From the NCBI RefSeq assembly GCF_014873755.1, contig NZ_JADBEG010000001.1, forward strand, positions 4,590,501 to 4,654,500: 64,000 nt of DNA, in the 5' to 3' direction. The translations under genes were made by a program, and so were the position numbers. The DNA comes from Amycolatopsis lexingtonensis (lineage in GTDB: Bacteria; Actinomycetota; Actinomycetes; Mycobacteriales; Pseudonocardiaceae). Of this stretch, positions 33,822 to 42,372 are shown piece by piece. Position 1 is the stretch's first letter. Each line of letters starts with the position of its first letter. The notes beneath the pieces are model-generated. The model had not been told where the DNA came from, made no database searches, and saw nothing but the letters and a program-made list of their open reading frames with translations.

Positions 33822-34866
33822 AGCCGGCTCCGACCAGCGGGCAGCCGTCCGGGATGGACACCCCGACCGCCGTGCCGACGGGGAACGCCTCACCTACCTC
33901 GGCCCGGATCGTCGTGCCGGTCGCCAGGACCAGATCCAAGCGGTAGCCGGTGCCACGCCACTGCACGGCCTTGACCAGCGCCGGGAGCGTGCCCGCGCCC
34001 GGCTCGCCGACCCCGACGCGGTGCGGGCGCACGCCGAGCGCGACCGGGCCGGAGCCCAGCGCGCCGGTCGGCTCGGCGGTCAGCTCGCGCTCGCCGAGCC
34101 GGACGGTCGCCGGCGAACCGGCGCGGACCAGGTCGACCGGGATGAGGTTGGCCGCGCCGAGGAAGCTCGCGGTGAACGCGTCGGCCGGGCGGCGGTAAAG
34201 CTGTTCGCACGGCCCGGTTTCGACCAGCCGCGAGTCGCGCATGACGGCGATCCGGTCGGCCAGCGCGAGCGCTTCGCCCTGGTCGTGGGTGACGTAGACG
34301 AGCGTGGTGTCCGGCAGTTCGGCGCGCAGCCGCAGCAGTTCCGCGATCATGTCCTCGCGCAGGGCGGCGTCCAAAGCGGACAGTGGTTCGTCGAGCAGCA
34401 GCACGTCGGGGCGGATGGCCAGTGCCCTGGCCAGCGCGACCCGCTGCTGCTGCCCGCCGGACAGCTCGCGCGGGAACCGGCGGGCGTAGCCGCCCATCCC
34501 GACCAGGCCGAGGACTTCGGCGACCCGGGCCGCGACGTCGGCACGCGGCCATCGCCGGGCCTTGAGCCCGAACGCGATGTTGCCGTCGACGCGCATGTGC
34601 GGGAACAGCGCGTAGCTCTGGACGACGACCCCGAGGCCGCGCCGGTGCGGTGGCAGGTCCGTGACGTCTTCGCCGTTGAGGAACACCCGGCCAGCGCTGG
34701 GCCGCACGAACCCGGCGAGCGCCTTGAGCGCCGTGGACTTGCCGGAGCCGGACGGCCCGAGCAGCGCGAGGGTTTCGCCGCGGCCGATCGCGAGGTCGAG
34801 GGAGTCCAGCGCGGTCGTCCGTCCGAACTGGACGGACACCCCGCGGAACTCGACGGACGGCGTCAC
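33817..34866 (-). CDS. 2-aminoethylphosphonate-type ABC ATPase (PhnT-like)
   Basis: A 349-residue ATPase of the PotA/FbpC/PhnT group. Walker A GPSGSGKST (about 38-46), signature LSGGQQQRVALARAL, Walker B VLLLDEPLSALD and the switch VTHDQGEAL are intact. A C-terminal TOBE/OB regulatory domain follows (about 255-349). Start GTG 34866 overlaps the binding-protein stop (GTGA). Its stop codon is part of the long palindrome. Energises the two downstream permeases. Confidence 0.87.
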   Translation of the reverse strand: MTPSVEFRGVSVQFGRTTALDSLDLAIGRGETLALLGPSGSGKSTALKALAGFVRPSAGRVFLNGEDVTDLPPHRRGLGVVVQSYALFPHMRVDGNIAFGLKARRWPRADVAARVAEVLGLVGMGGYARRFPRELSGGQQQRVALARALAIRPDVLLLDEPLSALDAALREDMIAELLRLRAELPDTTLVYVTHDQGEALALADRIAVMRDSRLVETGPCEQLYRRPADAFTASFLGAANLIPVDLVRAGSPATVRLGERELTAEPTGALGSGPVALGVRPHRVGVGEPGAGTLPALVKAVQWRGTGYRLDLVLATGTTIRAEVGEAFPVGTAVGVSIPDGCPLVGAGS

Positions 34867-35873
34867 CGGCCGACGGCCTTCTTGTACGCGGCGAGGTCGG
34901 CGTCGAGCTTGCCGAGCACCGCGGTCCAGTCCGGGTGCCAGATCTCGACGCCGTCGAGCGCGGCCTTGATCTTCGCCGCGTTCGGCCCGGTCGCGGTGAC
35001 GTCGGCGCGGGCCGGGATGCCGTACGCATCGGCGGCCTTGGCCTGGACTTCCGGCGAGAACAGGAAGTCGAGGAGCTTCTTCGCTTCTTCCGCGTGCGGC
35101 GCGTTCGCCACGAGCCCGGCGTAGTACGGCAGCGCGAACGTCGAGCGCTTGCCCTGGGCGTCGGCGGGGAAGAACACCTCGAAGCCGCCGCTCTTGGCGA
35201 TCTCGGCGAGGTTCATCTGGACGTCGCCGTTGGCGACCAGCAGCTCGCCCTTGGCCACCTTCGGCTGCAGCTTGCCGGTGGAGGACGACGGCCCGGCGTT
35301 GTTCGCCTCCAGCTTGCCGAGGTAGCCGAGCGCGCCCTGCTCGCCGAGGACGTGCTGCAGCTGCAGGAGCACGGCGGTGCCGTCGCCGGCCTCGCCGGGC
35401 GTCGAGTACTGGACCTTGCCCTTGAGCTTCGGATCGAGGAGGTCGTCCCAGGTCTTCGGCGTGGCCGCCGGGTTGCGGATGAAGCTGAGGTAGTTGTTCA
35501 TCATCGCGGCGAAGCGGCCCTGCGGGTCCTTGTCCGACACCTGGTCCGCGCCCTGCGGCGTGTAGGGCTGCAGCAGGCCGGCGACGCGCTGGATGAACGG
35601 CGGCAGCGTGACGAGGACGTCCGCCTGGGTGTTGGCCTTTTCCTTCTCCACGCGCGAAGCGACCTCGCCGGAGCCGGCGGTGACGGCCTGCACGGTGATT
35701 CCGGTCTGCTGCCGGAATTCGGCGAACCGGGCGGTGTACCAGTCTTCCAGTCCGTCCACTGTGTACACGGTGACGGTCTTGCCGCCGCCGGCGGTCGCGG
35801 CGCCGGTGCCCCCGCACGCGGCGAGCAGGGCGGTCAGCGCCACCGCGAGGAGGGTGGCCAGGGTCTTCTTCAT
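34863..35873 (-). CDS. 2-aminoethylphosphonate-type ABC binding lipoprotein (PhnS-like)
   Basis: A 336-residue extracellular binding lipoprotein with lipobox LLAAC (Cys20). The mature part is an iron/AEP-type solute-binding protein: TVTVYTVDGLEDWYTARFAEF, DVLVTLPPFIQRV and ANGDVQMNLAEIAKSGG. It starts ATG 35873, overlapping the HAD hydrolase stop by 4 bp (ATGA). The link to a phosphonatase-like hydrolase and an FAD oxidoreductase identifies the ligand as probably 2-aminoethylphosphonate or an N-methyl derivative (inference). Confidence 0.83.
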   Translation of the reverse strand: MKKTLATLLAVALTALLAACGGTGAATAGGGKTVTVYTVDGLEDWYTARFAEFRQQTGITVQAVTAGSGEVASRVEKEKANTQADVLVTLPPFIQRVAGLLQPYTPQGADQVSDKDPQGRFAAMMNNYLSFIRNPAATPKTWDDLLDPKLKGKVQYSTPGEAGDGTAVLLQLQHVLGEQGALGYLGKLEANNAGPSSSTGKLQPKVAKGELLVANGDVQMNLAEIAKSGGFEVFFPADAQGKRSTFALPYYAGLVANAPHAEEAKKLLDFLFSPEVQAKAADAYGIPARADVTATGPNAAKIKAALDGVEIWHPDWTAVLGKLDADLAAYKKAVGR

Positions 35874-36532
35874 CGGGGTTCTCCTTCGAGCACGGCGGGG
35901 AGGTCGGAGACGGAGTCGAGGATGTGGGTGGCTTCGGCGAGGTCTTCGCGGCGGCCGGCGCCGGTGAGCACGCCCGCGACGACGGACGCGCCCGAGCGGA
36001 GGCCGCACAGGACGTCCGAGGCGGTGTCGCCGACGACGGCGATCCGCCGCACGTCGGTGACTTCGAGCCGCAGCGCGGCGGTGAGGACGAGGTCGGGGAA
36101 CGGGCGGCCGCGCACGCCGTCGCCGGGCGCGAGCGCGAGGTCGGCGAGGTCGCGCCAGCCGAGGGCGTCGAGGATGGCCTGCTGGGTCACGGGCGCGAAC
36201 CCGGTCGTGAAAGCGACCTTGACGCCGGTTTCGCGCAGGTCGCGGATGACGGCTTCGGCGCCGGGGATCGGCTTGCTCTCCCCCACGAGCTTCCCGTAGG
36301 CGGCTTCGAAGGCCGCGTTCGCTTGCCGCGCTTGGTCTTCACCGCCGAGGAGAGCGCGGAAGACGGTGATCTTCGACTGGCCCATGGTGTCGAGGACGTA
36401 CTGCAGCATCTCGGGGTACTTCTCGTCGGGCACGCCGACGGCCCGGATGGCTTCGGTGAAGGCCCGCACGACGAGGCCGTCGTCGGCGACGGTCGTGCCT
36501 GCCATGTCGAGCACGACGAGTTCGGGGGTCAC
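35870..36532 (-). CDS. phosphonatase-like HAD hydrolase (PhnX relative)
   Basis: A 220-residue HAD enzyme. Motif I is VLDMAGTTV with nucleophile Asp9, motif II FTTGFAP, then GRPFPDLV, and motif IV VVGDTASD. In phosphonoacetaldehyde hydrolase (PhnX) a cap-domain lysine (Lys53) forms a Schiff base with the substrate; here Lys54 sits in the matching context MGQSKITVFRALL. It should cleave the C-P bond of phosphonoacetaldehyde or a close relative. It is about 45 residues shorter than PhnX, as usual for the 'phosphonatase-like' clade. GTG 36532 overlaps the oxidoreductase stop (GTGA). Confidence 0.87.
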   Translation of the reverse strand: MTPELVVLDMAGTTVADDGLVVRAFTEAIRAVGVPDEKYPEMLQYVLDTMGQSKITVFRALLGGEDQARQANAAFEAAYGKLVGESKPIPGAEAVIRDLRETGVKVAFTTGFAPVTQQAILDALGWRDLADLALAPGDGVRGRPFPDLVLTAALRLEVTDVRRIAVVGDTASDVLCGLRSGASVVAGVLTGAGRREDLAEATHILDSVSDLPAVLEGEPR

Positions 36533-37647
36533 AGGTCCAGCTCCTCGGCGGTGTCTTCGGCGATGGCGGGCGAGCAGGTCATGCCGCGCCCGCCCGGCCC
36601 GGTGACCAGGAAGGCGTTGTCCGCGACGCGCGCGCGGTGCACGATCCGGGCGGAGTCGGTGGTCTGCGCGTACACCCCGGCCCAGCGGCGGCGGATCGGC
36701 GGCAGCGGGCGCCCGAGCAGGGCCGCGGCGACGTCGGCGAGGTGCGCATACGGGTCTTCGGTGACGTCGAAGGCGAACGGCTCGTCGTATTCGTGGGTGT
36801 CGCCGATGGTGAGCGAGCCGTCGAGCCGCTGGACGAGCAGCAGCTGCATGCGGTGGGCGGCGGCGACGTCGGCCTGGGGCTGGGTTTCCGCCAGCGCGTC
36901 GAGCGCGGGACCGCGGTAGGCCGGGTAGTAGCGGAAGCTGTCGCCGTCGGCGACGCTCGTGGTGAGCCTTTCGCCGAGGGGTTCGGTCTGGGCCATCTGC
37001 AGCCGTACGCGCCGCACCGGCGGGTCGCCGGCCAGCTCGCGCACCAGGCCGCCGGTCCGGGCGCCGGTGCAGAACAGAACGACGTCGCCGTCGTGCCGCT
37101 CGCCGTGGTCGTCGACGACGCCGGTGGCGCTCAGGTGCCGGACCTCGCGCCCGGGCCACCAGGTGTAGCGGCCGGACTTCCCCAGCTCGGCCCGCAGCGC
37201 GGGCTGGGCGGCCCGCGGCTCGACGGCGGCGTCGCGGTCACACCAGAGCGCGCCGCGGAAATCGCCGCGGAGCGCCGGGTTCAGCGCCCGGGCCTCCGCG
37301 GCGTCGAGGAGCCGGTACCCGCGCTCGGCGGCTTCGGGCCCTTCGGCGACCTCACGGGCGACGGCGAGTTCGGCTTCGGTCCGGACGACGGTCAGCGAGC
37401 CGTTGGCGCGGAAGCCGAGCCCCGGCACGCGCTCGCCGATCCGCTCCCAGAGGTGCCGGGCCCGCCGCGCGGTCTCCAGTTCGGCACCGGACGCGCGGCC
37501 GCCGACCCAGACCAGGCCGAAGTTGCGCACGGAGGCGCCCCTGGCCTCGGGTTCGCGTTCGAGCTGGACGACGTCGTGGCCGCGCTCGACGGCCTGCCAG
37601 GCGTGCAGCGTGCCGAGCACGCCGCCGCCCACGATGAGGATTCGCAC
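36529..37647 (-). CDS. FAD-dependent amine oxidoreductase of the AEP locus
   Basis: A 372-residue DAO-fold flavoprotein. The dinucleotide-binding motif VGGGVLGTLHAWQAVERGHDVV is at the N-terminus, followed by the LEREPEARGASVRNFGLVW segment and a C-terminal TGPGGRGMTCSPAIAE FAD motif. It belongs to the oxidoreductase type found beside the phosphonatase-like hydrolase. It probably oxidises an aminoethylphosphonate or N-methylated form to phosphonoacetaldehyde, feeding the next enzyme (inference). GTG 37647 is chosen because VRILIVGGG starts the Rossmann strand; GTG 37656 is an alternative. Confidence 0.82.
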   Translation of the reverse strand: MRILIVGGGVLGTLHAWQAVERGHDVVQLEREPEARGASVRNFGLVWVGGRASGAELETARRARHLWERIGERVPGLGFRANGSLTVVRTEAELAVAREVAEGPEAAERGYRLLDAAEARALNPALRGDFRGALWCDRDAAVEPRAAQPALRAELGKSGRYTWWPGREVRHLSATGVVDDHGERHDGDVVLFCTGARTGGLVRELAGDPPVRRVRLQMAQTEPLGERLTTSVADGDSFRYYPAYRGPALDALAETQPQADVAAAHRMQLLLVQRLDGSLTIGDTHEYDEPFAFDVTEDPYAHLADVAAALLGRPLPPIRRRWAGVYAQTTDSARIVHRARVADNAFLVTGPGGRGMTCSPAIAEDTAEELDL

Positions 37648-37724
37648 GCCGCACACGCTGTCTGCCGCGCGCCAACGACGGCTGACCCGAGGGCTAACGG
37701 AGCGTGAAGGACCCTCGAATATTG

Positions 37725-37745
37725 GACCGGATGAGTTATCTGGTC
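37725..37745. promoter_or_regulatory. imperfect palindrome, candidate GntR operator
   Basis: GACCGGAT-GAGTT-ATCTGGTC is an 8-bp inverted repeat with one mismatch. It lies about 80 bp upstream of the oxidoreductase start, between it and the DoxX gene, in a promoter position for the AEP operon. The GntR/UTRA regulator encoded just upstream is the natural candidate to bind it. Confidence 0.4.
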
Positions 37746-37752
37746 GTTATCT

Positions 37753-38133
37753 TCACAATCGGCCGATGGCCACGAAGAGGCAGACCGCGAGGATCAGGGC
37801 GTTCACGCCGACGTTCCGCCATTCGGCCGGCTTGTGCTGCACGATCGCCAGCCTGCCGTGCATCGCCATGGCGCCCAGCATCACCACGGCCAGCCCGGCC
37901 GCGGCCCACCCGGTCAGCGCCGGCGCGATGCCGAGCAGCACCGGCAGGATCAGCCCCACCACCGCGAACAACTCGCAGATCGCGGTGAACCGGACCACCG
38001 GCAGTGGGTAGGCGGCCGCGCCGGTCTGGCCGGTCTCGAGCATCCGCTGCCGCGACATGGTCGACTTCAACACGCCCGACAAGGCGAAGATCGCGGCCAG
38101 CAGCACCTGGCCGATCCACAGTGCGGTGTTCAT
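37753..38133 (-). CDS. DoxX-family membrane protein
   Basis: A 126-residue membrane protein with four hydrophobic helices, starting MNTALWIGQVLLAAIFALSGVLKS and matching the DoxX/DoxX-like fold (the SGxxK turn after helix 1 is typical). ATG 38133 has the ribosome site GGGAGGACG. DoxX proteins are linked to redox and thiosulphate metabolism in some species, but here no function can be given. It lies between the GntR regulator and the AEP operon on the same strand. Confidence 0.82.
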   Translation of the reverse strand: MNTALWIGQVLLAAIFALSGVLKSTMSRQRMLETGQTGAAAYPLPVVRFTAICELFAVVGLILPVLLGIAPALTGWAAAGLAVVMLGAMAMHGRLAIVQHKPAEWRNVGVNALILAVCLFVAIGRL

Positions 38134-38192
38134 GACGTCCTCCCGTTCGGTTCGGTGCGGGAGGAACGAGGCGGCCGGGCGGAACGTGACAG

Positions 38193-38969
38193 TCAGTCCG
38201 CGCGGCTCAGGCGAGTCGTGAAGCTCAGCCGGTCACCGCGGTACAGCGACCGCACGCGCTCGAACGGCACGCCGTCCGGGCCCCACGAAACGCGGTGCAT
38301 GAGCAGCATCGGCAGGGCCGGGTTGGTCCCGATCAGCAGCGCTTCCCGCGGGGTCGCCAGCACCGTCTCGACCCGCTCCTCGGCGCCGTCGAACACGACC
38401 CCGAGCCGCTCGCTCAGGCACGCGTACAGCGACTGCTCCGGGTCGAAGACGTCCAGCAGGTCCGGGAACCGCTCGACGAGGAGATATGTCGACTCCAGGC
38501 CGACGCGCTCCTCGTCGGCCAGCAGCACCCGCTCGAGGTGGAACACCTCCGCGTCCGACGTCACCTGCAGGTCGGCGGCCAGGGCGCTGCCCGCGAGCCG
38601 ACGTTCGAGCGTGATCACCGTGCGGCCCGGCCGGATGCCCTGGCGCCGCAGTCCTTCGGTGTAGCTGACCAGAGCCAGCGGCTGGACGAGCTTCGGGCCG
38701 GCGACGTAGGTGCCGCTCCCCTGGCGCCGGCTGAGCCTGCCCTCCAGCACCAGCTCGCTCACCGCCTGCCGTACGGTCGCCCTCGACACTTCGAACCGTT
38801 CGCACAATTCCCGTTCCGTGGGCAGTACCGCGCCTTCGCCGAGTTCCGCGATCACCGCCAGCAGTTCGACCTTCACCGCGTAGTAACGCGGGACGCGGCC
38901 GTGCTCGGGAATCCCGTCGAGGACGGGACCGTCGGCGGACAGGCGGGAATGGCGTGAAGGGGCAGGCAC
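38193..38969 (-). CDS. GntR-family regulator with UTRA domain
   Basis: A 258-residue repressor of the HutC/PhnF type. The winged helix is near residues 25-90 (VLPTERELCERFEVSRATVRQAVSELVLEGRLSRRQGSGTYV) and the UTRA effector domain fills about 105-258. UTRA regulators sense sugars, amino acids or phosphonates. Its place upstream of the AEP genes suggests control of phosphonate use, though the divergent APC permease, with 80 bp between starts, is another possible target. GTG 38969 is preferred to an in-frame start at 39035. Confidence 0.83.
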   Translation of the reverse strand: MPAPSRHSRLSADGPVLDGIPEHGRVPRYYAVKVELLAVIAELGEGAVLPTERELCERFEVSRATVRQAVSELVLEGRLSRRQGSGTYVAGPKLVQPLALVSYTEGLRRQGIRPGRTVITLERRLAGSALAADLQVTSDAEVFHLERVLLADEERVGLESTYLLVERFPDLLDVFDPEQSLYACLSERLGVVFDGAEERVETVLATPREALLIGTNPALPMLLMHRVSWGPDGVPFERVRSLYRGDRLSFTTRLSRAD

Positions 38970-39049
38970 GGAATCGACCCTATTCGGTTCCCCCGGCACC
39001 GTGGTTCGCTGTGGCGCGCAACACGGTGCGAACAAGGAGGATCACCCGG

Positions 39050-40267
39050 ATGCGTCCGACCCCGCTCGCTCGCCGGCTCGGCCTGCCCGACGCCGTTTTC
39101 CTGGGCCTCGGCTCGATGATCGGTGCCGGGGTGTTCGCCGCGTTCGCCCCGGCGGCGCGCGCCGCGGGCAGCGGGCTGCTGCTCGCGCTCGTCGTCGCGG
39201 CCGTCGTCGCCTACTGCAATGCGACGTCTTCGGCGCGGCTCGCCGCGATTCATCCCGAATCCGGCGGCACTTACGTTTACGGCCGGGAAAGGCTCGGTGA
39301 ATTCTGGGGATACCTCGCCGGATGGGGATTCGTCACCGGGAAGACGGCCAGCTGCGCCGCGATGACGCTGACCGTCGTCGCGTATGCCGCGCCCGGGCTC
39401 GGGCAGCCGTGGCGGAGCCTGCTCGCCGTCGCGGTGGTCGCCGCGCTCACCGCCGTCAACTACTTCGGCGTGCACCGGTCCGCGCTGGCGACCCGGGTGA
39501 TCGTGTCCTGCACCCTGCTCGTGCTCACCGCCGCGGGCGTGGCGATGGCCACCGGGCCGTCGGCGGGCGGGCCGCTCTTCGCGTGGCCCGGGGGCGGCGG
39601 CGTGCTCGAAGCGGCCGGGCTGCTCTTCTTCGCCTTCGCCGGGTACGCGCGGCTGGCGACGCTCGGCGAGGAAGTCCGTGACCCGGCCCGGACCATCCCC
39701 CGCGCCATCCCGCTCGCCCTCGGCATCACGCTCGTCGTCTACGCGGCGCTGGCGGTGCTCCTGCTCGTCCGGCTCGGCCCGACCGCGCTGGCCGCGAGCC
39801 CGGACCCGATCGCCGCGGCCGTCCCGGGGTGGCTCGCCCCGGTCGTCCGGGCCGGCGCCGCCATCGCCGCGCTCGGCTCACTGCTCGCGCTCATCCTCGG
39901 CGTTTCGCGCACGACGCTCGCGATGAGCCGCGACGGCCACCTCCCCCGGTTCCTCGCCGCCGTGCACCCCCGCTACCAGGTGCCGCACCGGGCCGAACTC
40001 GCCGTCGGGGTGGTCGTGGCCGTGCTCGCCGCGTCGATCGACCTGCGCGCGGCGATCGGCTTTTCGTCCTTCGCGGTCCTGACGTACTACGCGATCGCCA
40101 ACGCCGCCGCGTTCACCCTCCGCGGGGCGGCCCGGATCGCGGCGGTCCCGGGTCTGGCCGGGTGCGTGGTGCTGGCGTTCAGCCTGCCGCTGCCCTCCGT
40201 GCTGGCCGGCTGCGGCGCGCTGGCGCTGGGCGCGGCGGCCTACGGCGTCCGCCGGATCCGGCGGTGA
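39050..40267 (+). CDS. APC-family amino acid permease
   Basis: A 405-residue transporter with about 11-12 hydrophobic segments. The first helix contains the APC motif FLGLGSMIGAGVFA, and helix 6 the FFAFAGYARLATLGEE segment. It imports or exchanges amino acids or related amines; substrate unknown. ATG 39050 follows AAGGAGG at 9 bases. It is divergent from the GntR regulator and could share its control. It is shorter than most APC members by its C-terminal tail. Confidence 0.87.
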   Translation: MRPTPLARRLGLPDAVFLGLGSMIGAGVFAAFAPAARAAGSGLLLALVVAAVVAYCNATSSARLAAIHPESGGTYVYGRERLGEFWGYLAGWGFVTGKTASCAAMTLTVVAYAAPGLGQPWRSLLAVAVVAALTAVNYFGVHRSALATRVIVSCTLLVLTAAGVAMATGPSAGGPLFAWPGGGGVLEAAGLLFFAFAGYARLATLGEEVRDPARTIPRAIPLALGITLVVYAALAVLLLVRLGPTALAASPDPIAAAVPGWLAPVVRAGAAIAALGSLLALILGVSRTTLAMSRDGHLPRFLAAVHPRYQVPHRAELAVGVVVAVLAASIDLRAAIGFSSFAVLTYYAIANAAAFTLRGAARIAAVPGLAGCVVLAFSLPLPSVLAGCGALALGAAAYGVRRIRR

Positions 40268-40335
40268 GAAATCACCCAACCGCCCGAAAGATCCGAAGAA
40301 AGTTGGTTGTCCCGGTCTGCGGCCACCTGGTGTAG

Positions 40336-41193
<858 letters not shown>

Positions 41194-41202
41194 CCCCGCA
41201 AG

Positions 41203-41255
41203 TCCGTGAATGCCACATTGAGAGACCTAAAGTCCCTCAATGTGGCATTCACGGA
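41203..41255. terminator. 53-bp hairpin terminator
   Basis: TCCGTGAATGCCACATTGAG (41203-41222) is exactly complementary to CTCAATGTGGCATTCACGGA (41236-41255). Inner bases add four more pairs with a mismatch, leaving a 5-nt loop CTAAA. It fills the gap between the convergent protease and NMO-family genes, ending 2 bp from the latter's stop. Confidence 0.85.
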
Positions 41256-41257
41256 TT

Positions 41258-42358
41258 TCAGCGGGTCTTGTCCAAACGGGACAGTGCTTCTTCGTAGCCG
41301 GAGACCAGGTCCGCGACGACCTCGGCGACCGGGCGGACGGCGTTCATCCGGCCGACGATCTGCCCGACCGGCATCGACACCACGCTCGGGTCGTTCGCCG
41401 CGTGGATCCGGTTGTGCGCGTGGGAAACCAGCAGGTTCTGCAGTGGCATCGGCAACGGCTCGGGCGCGTCCGCCGCGGCCCACGCCTCGGTCCACCGGGT
41501 CTTGAGCAGCCGCGCGGGCTTGCCGGTGTAGATCCGCGTCCGCACGGTGTCCGCCGAGGTCGCCGCGACGAGCGCCTGCTGCATGGCGACCGACTCGCCC
41601 ATCGTCTGCAGGTACTCCTCGGTGGCGAGCCACATCGAGCCCATCCAGACGCCGGACGCGCCGAGCGCGAGCGCCGCGGCCATCTGCCTGCCGGAACCGA
41701 TCCCGCCGGCGGCGAGCACCGGCACGTCGACGGCGTCGACGATTTCCGGCACCAGCACCATCGACGCGATTTCGCCGGTGTGCCCGCCGGCTTCGTAGCC
41801 CTGCGCCACCACGAAGTCGACGCCGTTTTCGACGTGCCGGACCGCGTGCTCGGCCTTGCCGGCCAGCGCCGCCACCGGCACCCCGCGGTCGTGGCACTGG
41901 GCGATGACGTCGGCCGGCGGCGAGCCGAGCGCGTTGGCGATCAGCTTGATCGGGTGGTTCAGCGCGACCTCGACGTGCGAGCGGGCGACCGAGTGCAGCC
42001 AGCCGAGCACGCCCGCGCGCTCGTCGGTGTCGTCCGGCAGCGGCGGCACGGAAAGCTCTTTCAGCACCCGGTCGACGAACGCGCGGTGGCCGTCCGGGAT
42101 GTGCTTCGACAGGTCGACCTGGGTGCCTTCGGCCGGGATCTTCGCCGGCATCACGATGTCGACGCCGTAGGGCTTCCCGCCGGTGTTCTCGTCCATCCAG
42201 GTCAGCACCCGGTCGAGCTCGGCGGCGTCGTTGAACCGGACGCAGCCGAGGACGCCGAGCCCGCCGGCGCGGCTGAGCGCCGCGGCGACGTGCTCCGACG
42301 GGGTGAACCCGATGATCGGCAGGTCGATGCCGAGCCGGTCGCACAGGGGTGTCCGCAC
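41258..42358 (-). CDS. nitronate monooxygenase/2-nitropropane dioxygenase-family flavoprotein
   Basis: A 366-residue FMN TIM-barrel enzyme. The family patterns are VAAALSRAGGLGVLG near the N-terminus, VAQGYEAGGHTGE, and PVLAAGGIGSGRQMAAALALGASGVWMGSMWLAT for phosphate binding. NMO-family enzymes oxidise nitronates or reduce activated double bonds; in sterol loci some act as CoA-thioester reductases. It is 14 bp downstream of fadD19 and co-transcribed, so a role in the sterol pathway is likely, but the reaction is not known. GTG 42358 is supported by GAGGAGG upstream; the frame reads on through fadD19 antiphase and should not be taken as a fusion. Confidence 0.84.
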   Translation of the reverse strand: MRTPLCDRLGIDLPIIGFTPSEHVAAALSRAGGLGVLGCVRFNDAAELDRVLTWMDENTGGKPYGVDIVMPAKIPAEGTQVDLSKHIPDGHRAFVDRVLKELSVPPLPDDTDERAGVLGWLHSVARSHVEVALNHPIKLIANALGSPPADVIAQCHDRGVPVAALAGKAEHAVRHVENGVDFVVAQGYEAGGHTGEIASMVLVPEIVDAVDVPVLAAGGIGSGRQMAAALALGASGVWMGSMWLATEEYLQTMGESVAMQQALVAATSADTVRTRIYTGKPARLLKTRWTEAWAAADAPEPLPMPLQNLLVSHAHNRIHAANDPSVVSMPVGQIVGRMNAVRPVAEVVADLVSGYEEALSRLDKTR

Positions 42359-42372
42359 TTCTGGTGTCCTCC

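Noticed and set aside
32212..35873. Iron(III) ABC transporter
   Set aside because: Binding protein and permeases are related to iron systems, but operon coupling to a phosphonatase-like hydrolase and amine oxidase favours aminoethylphosphonate.
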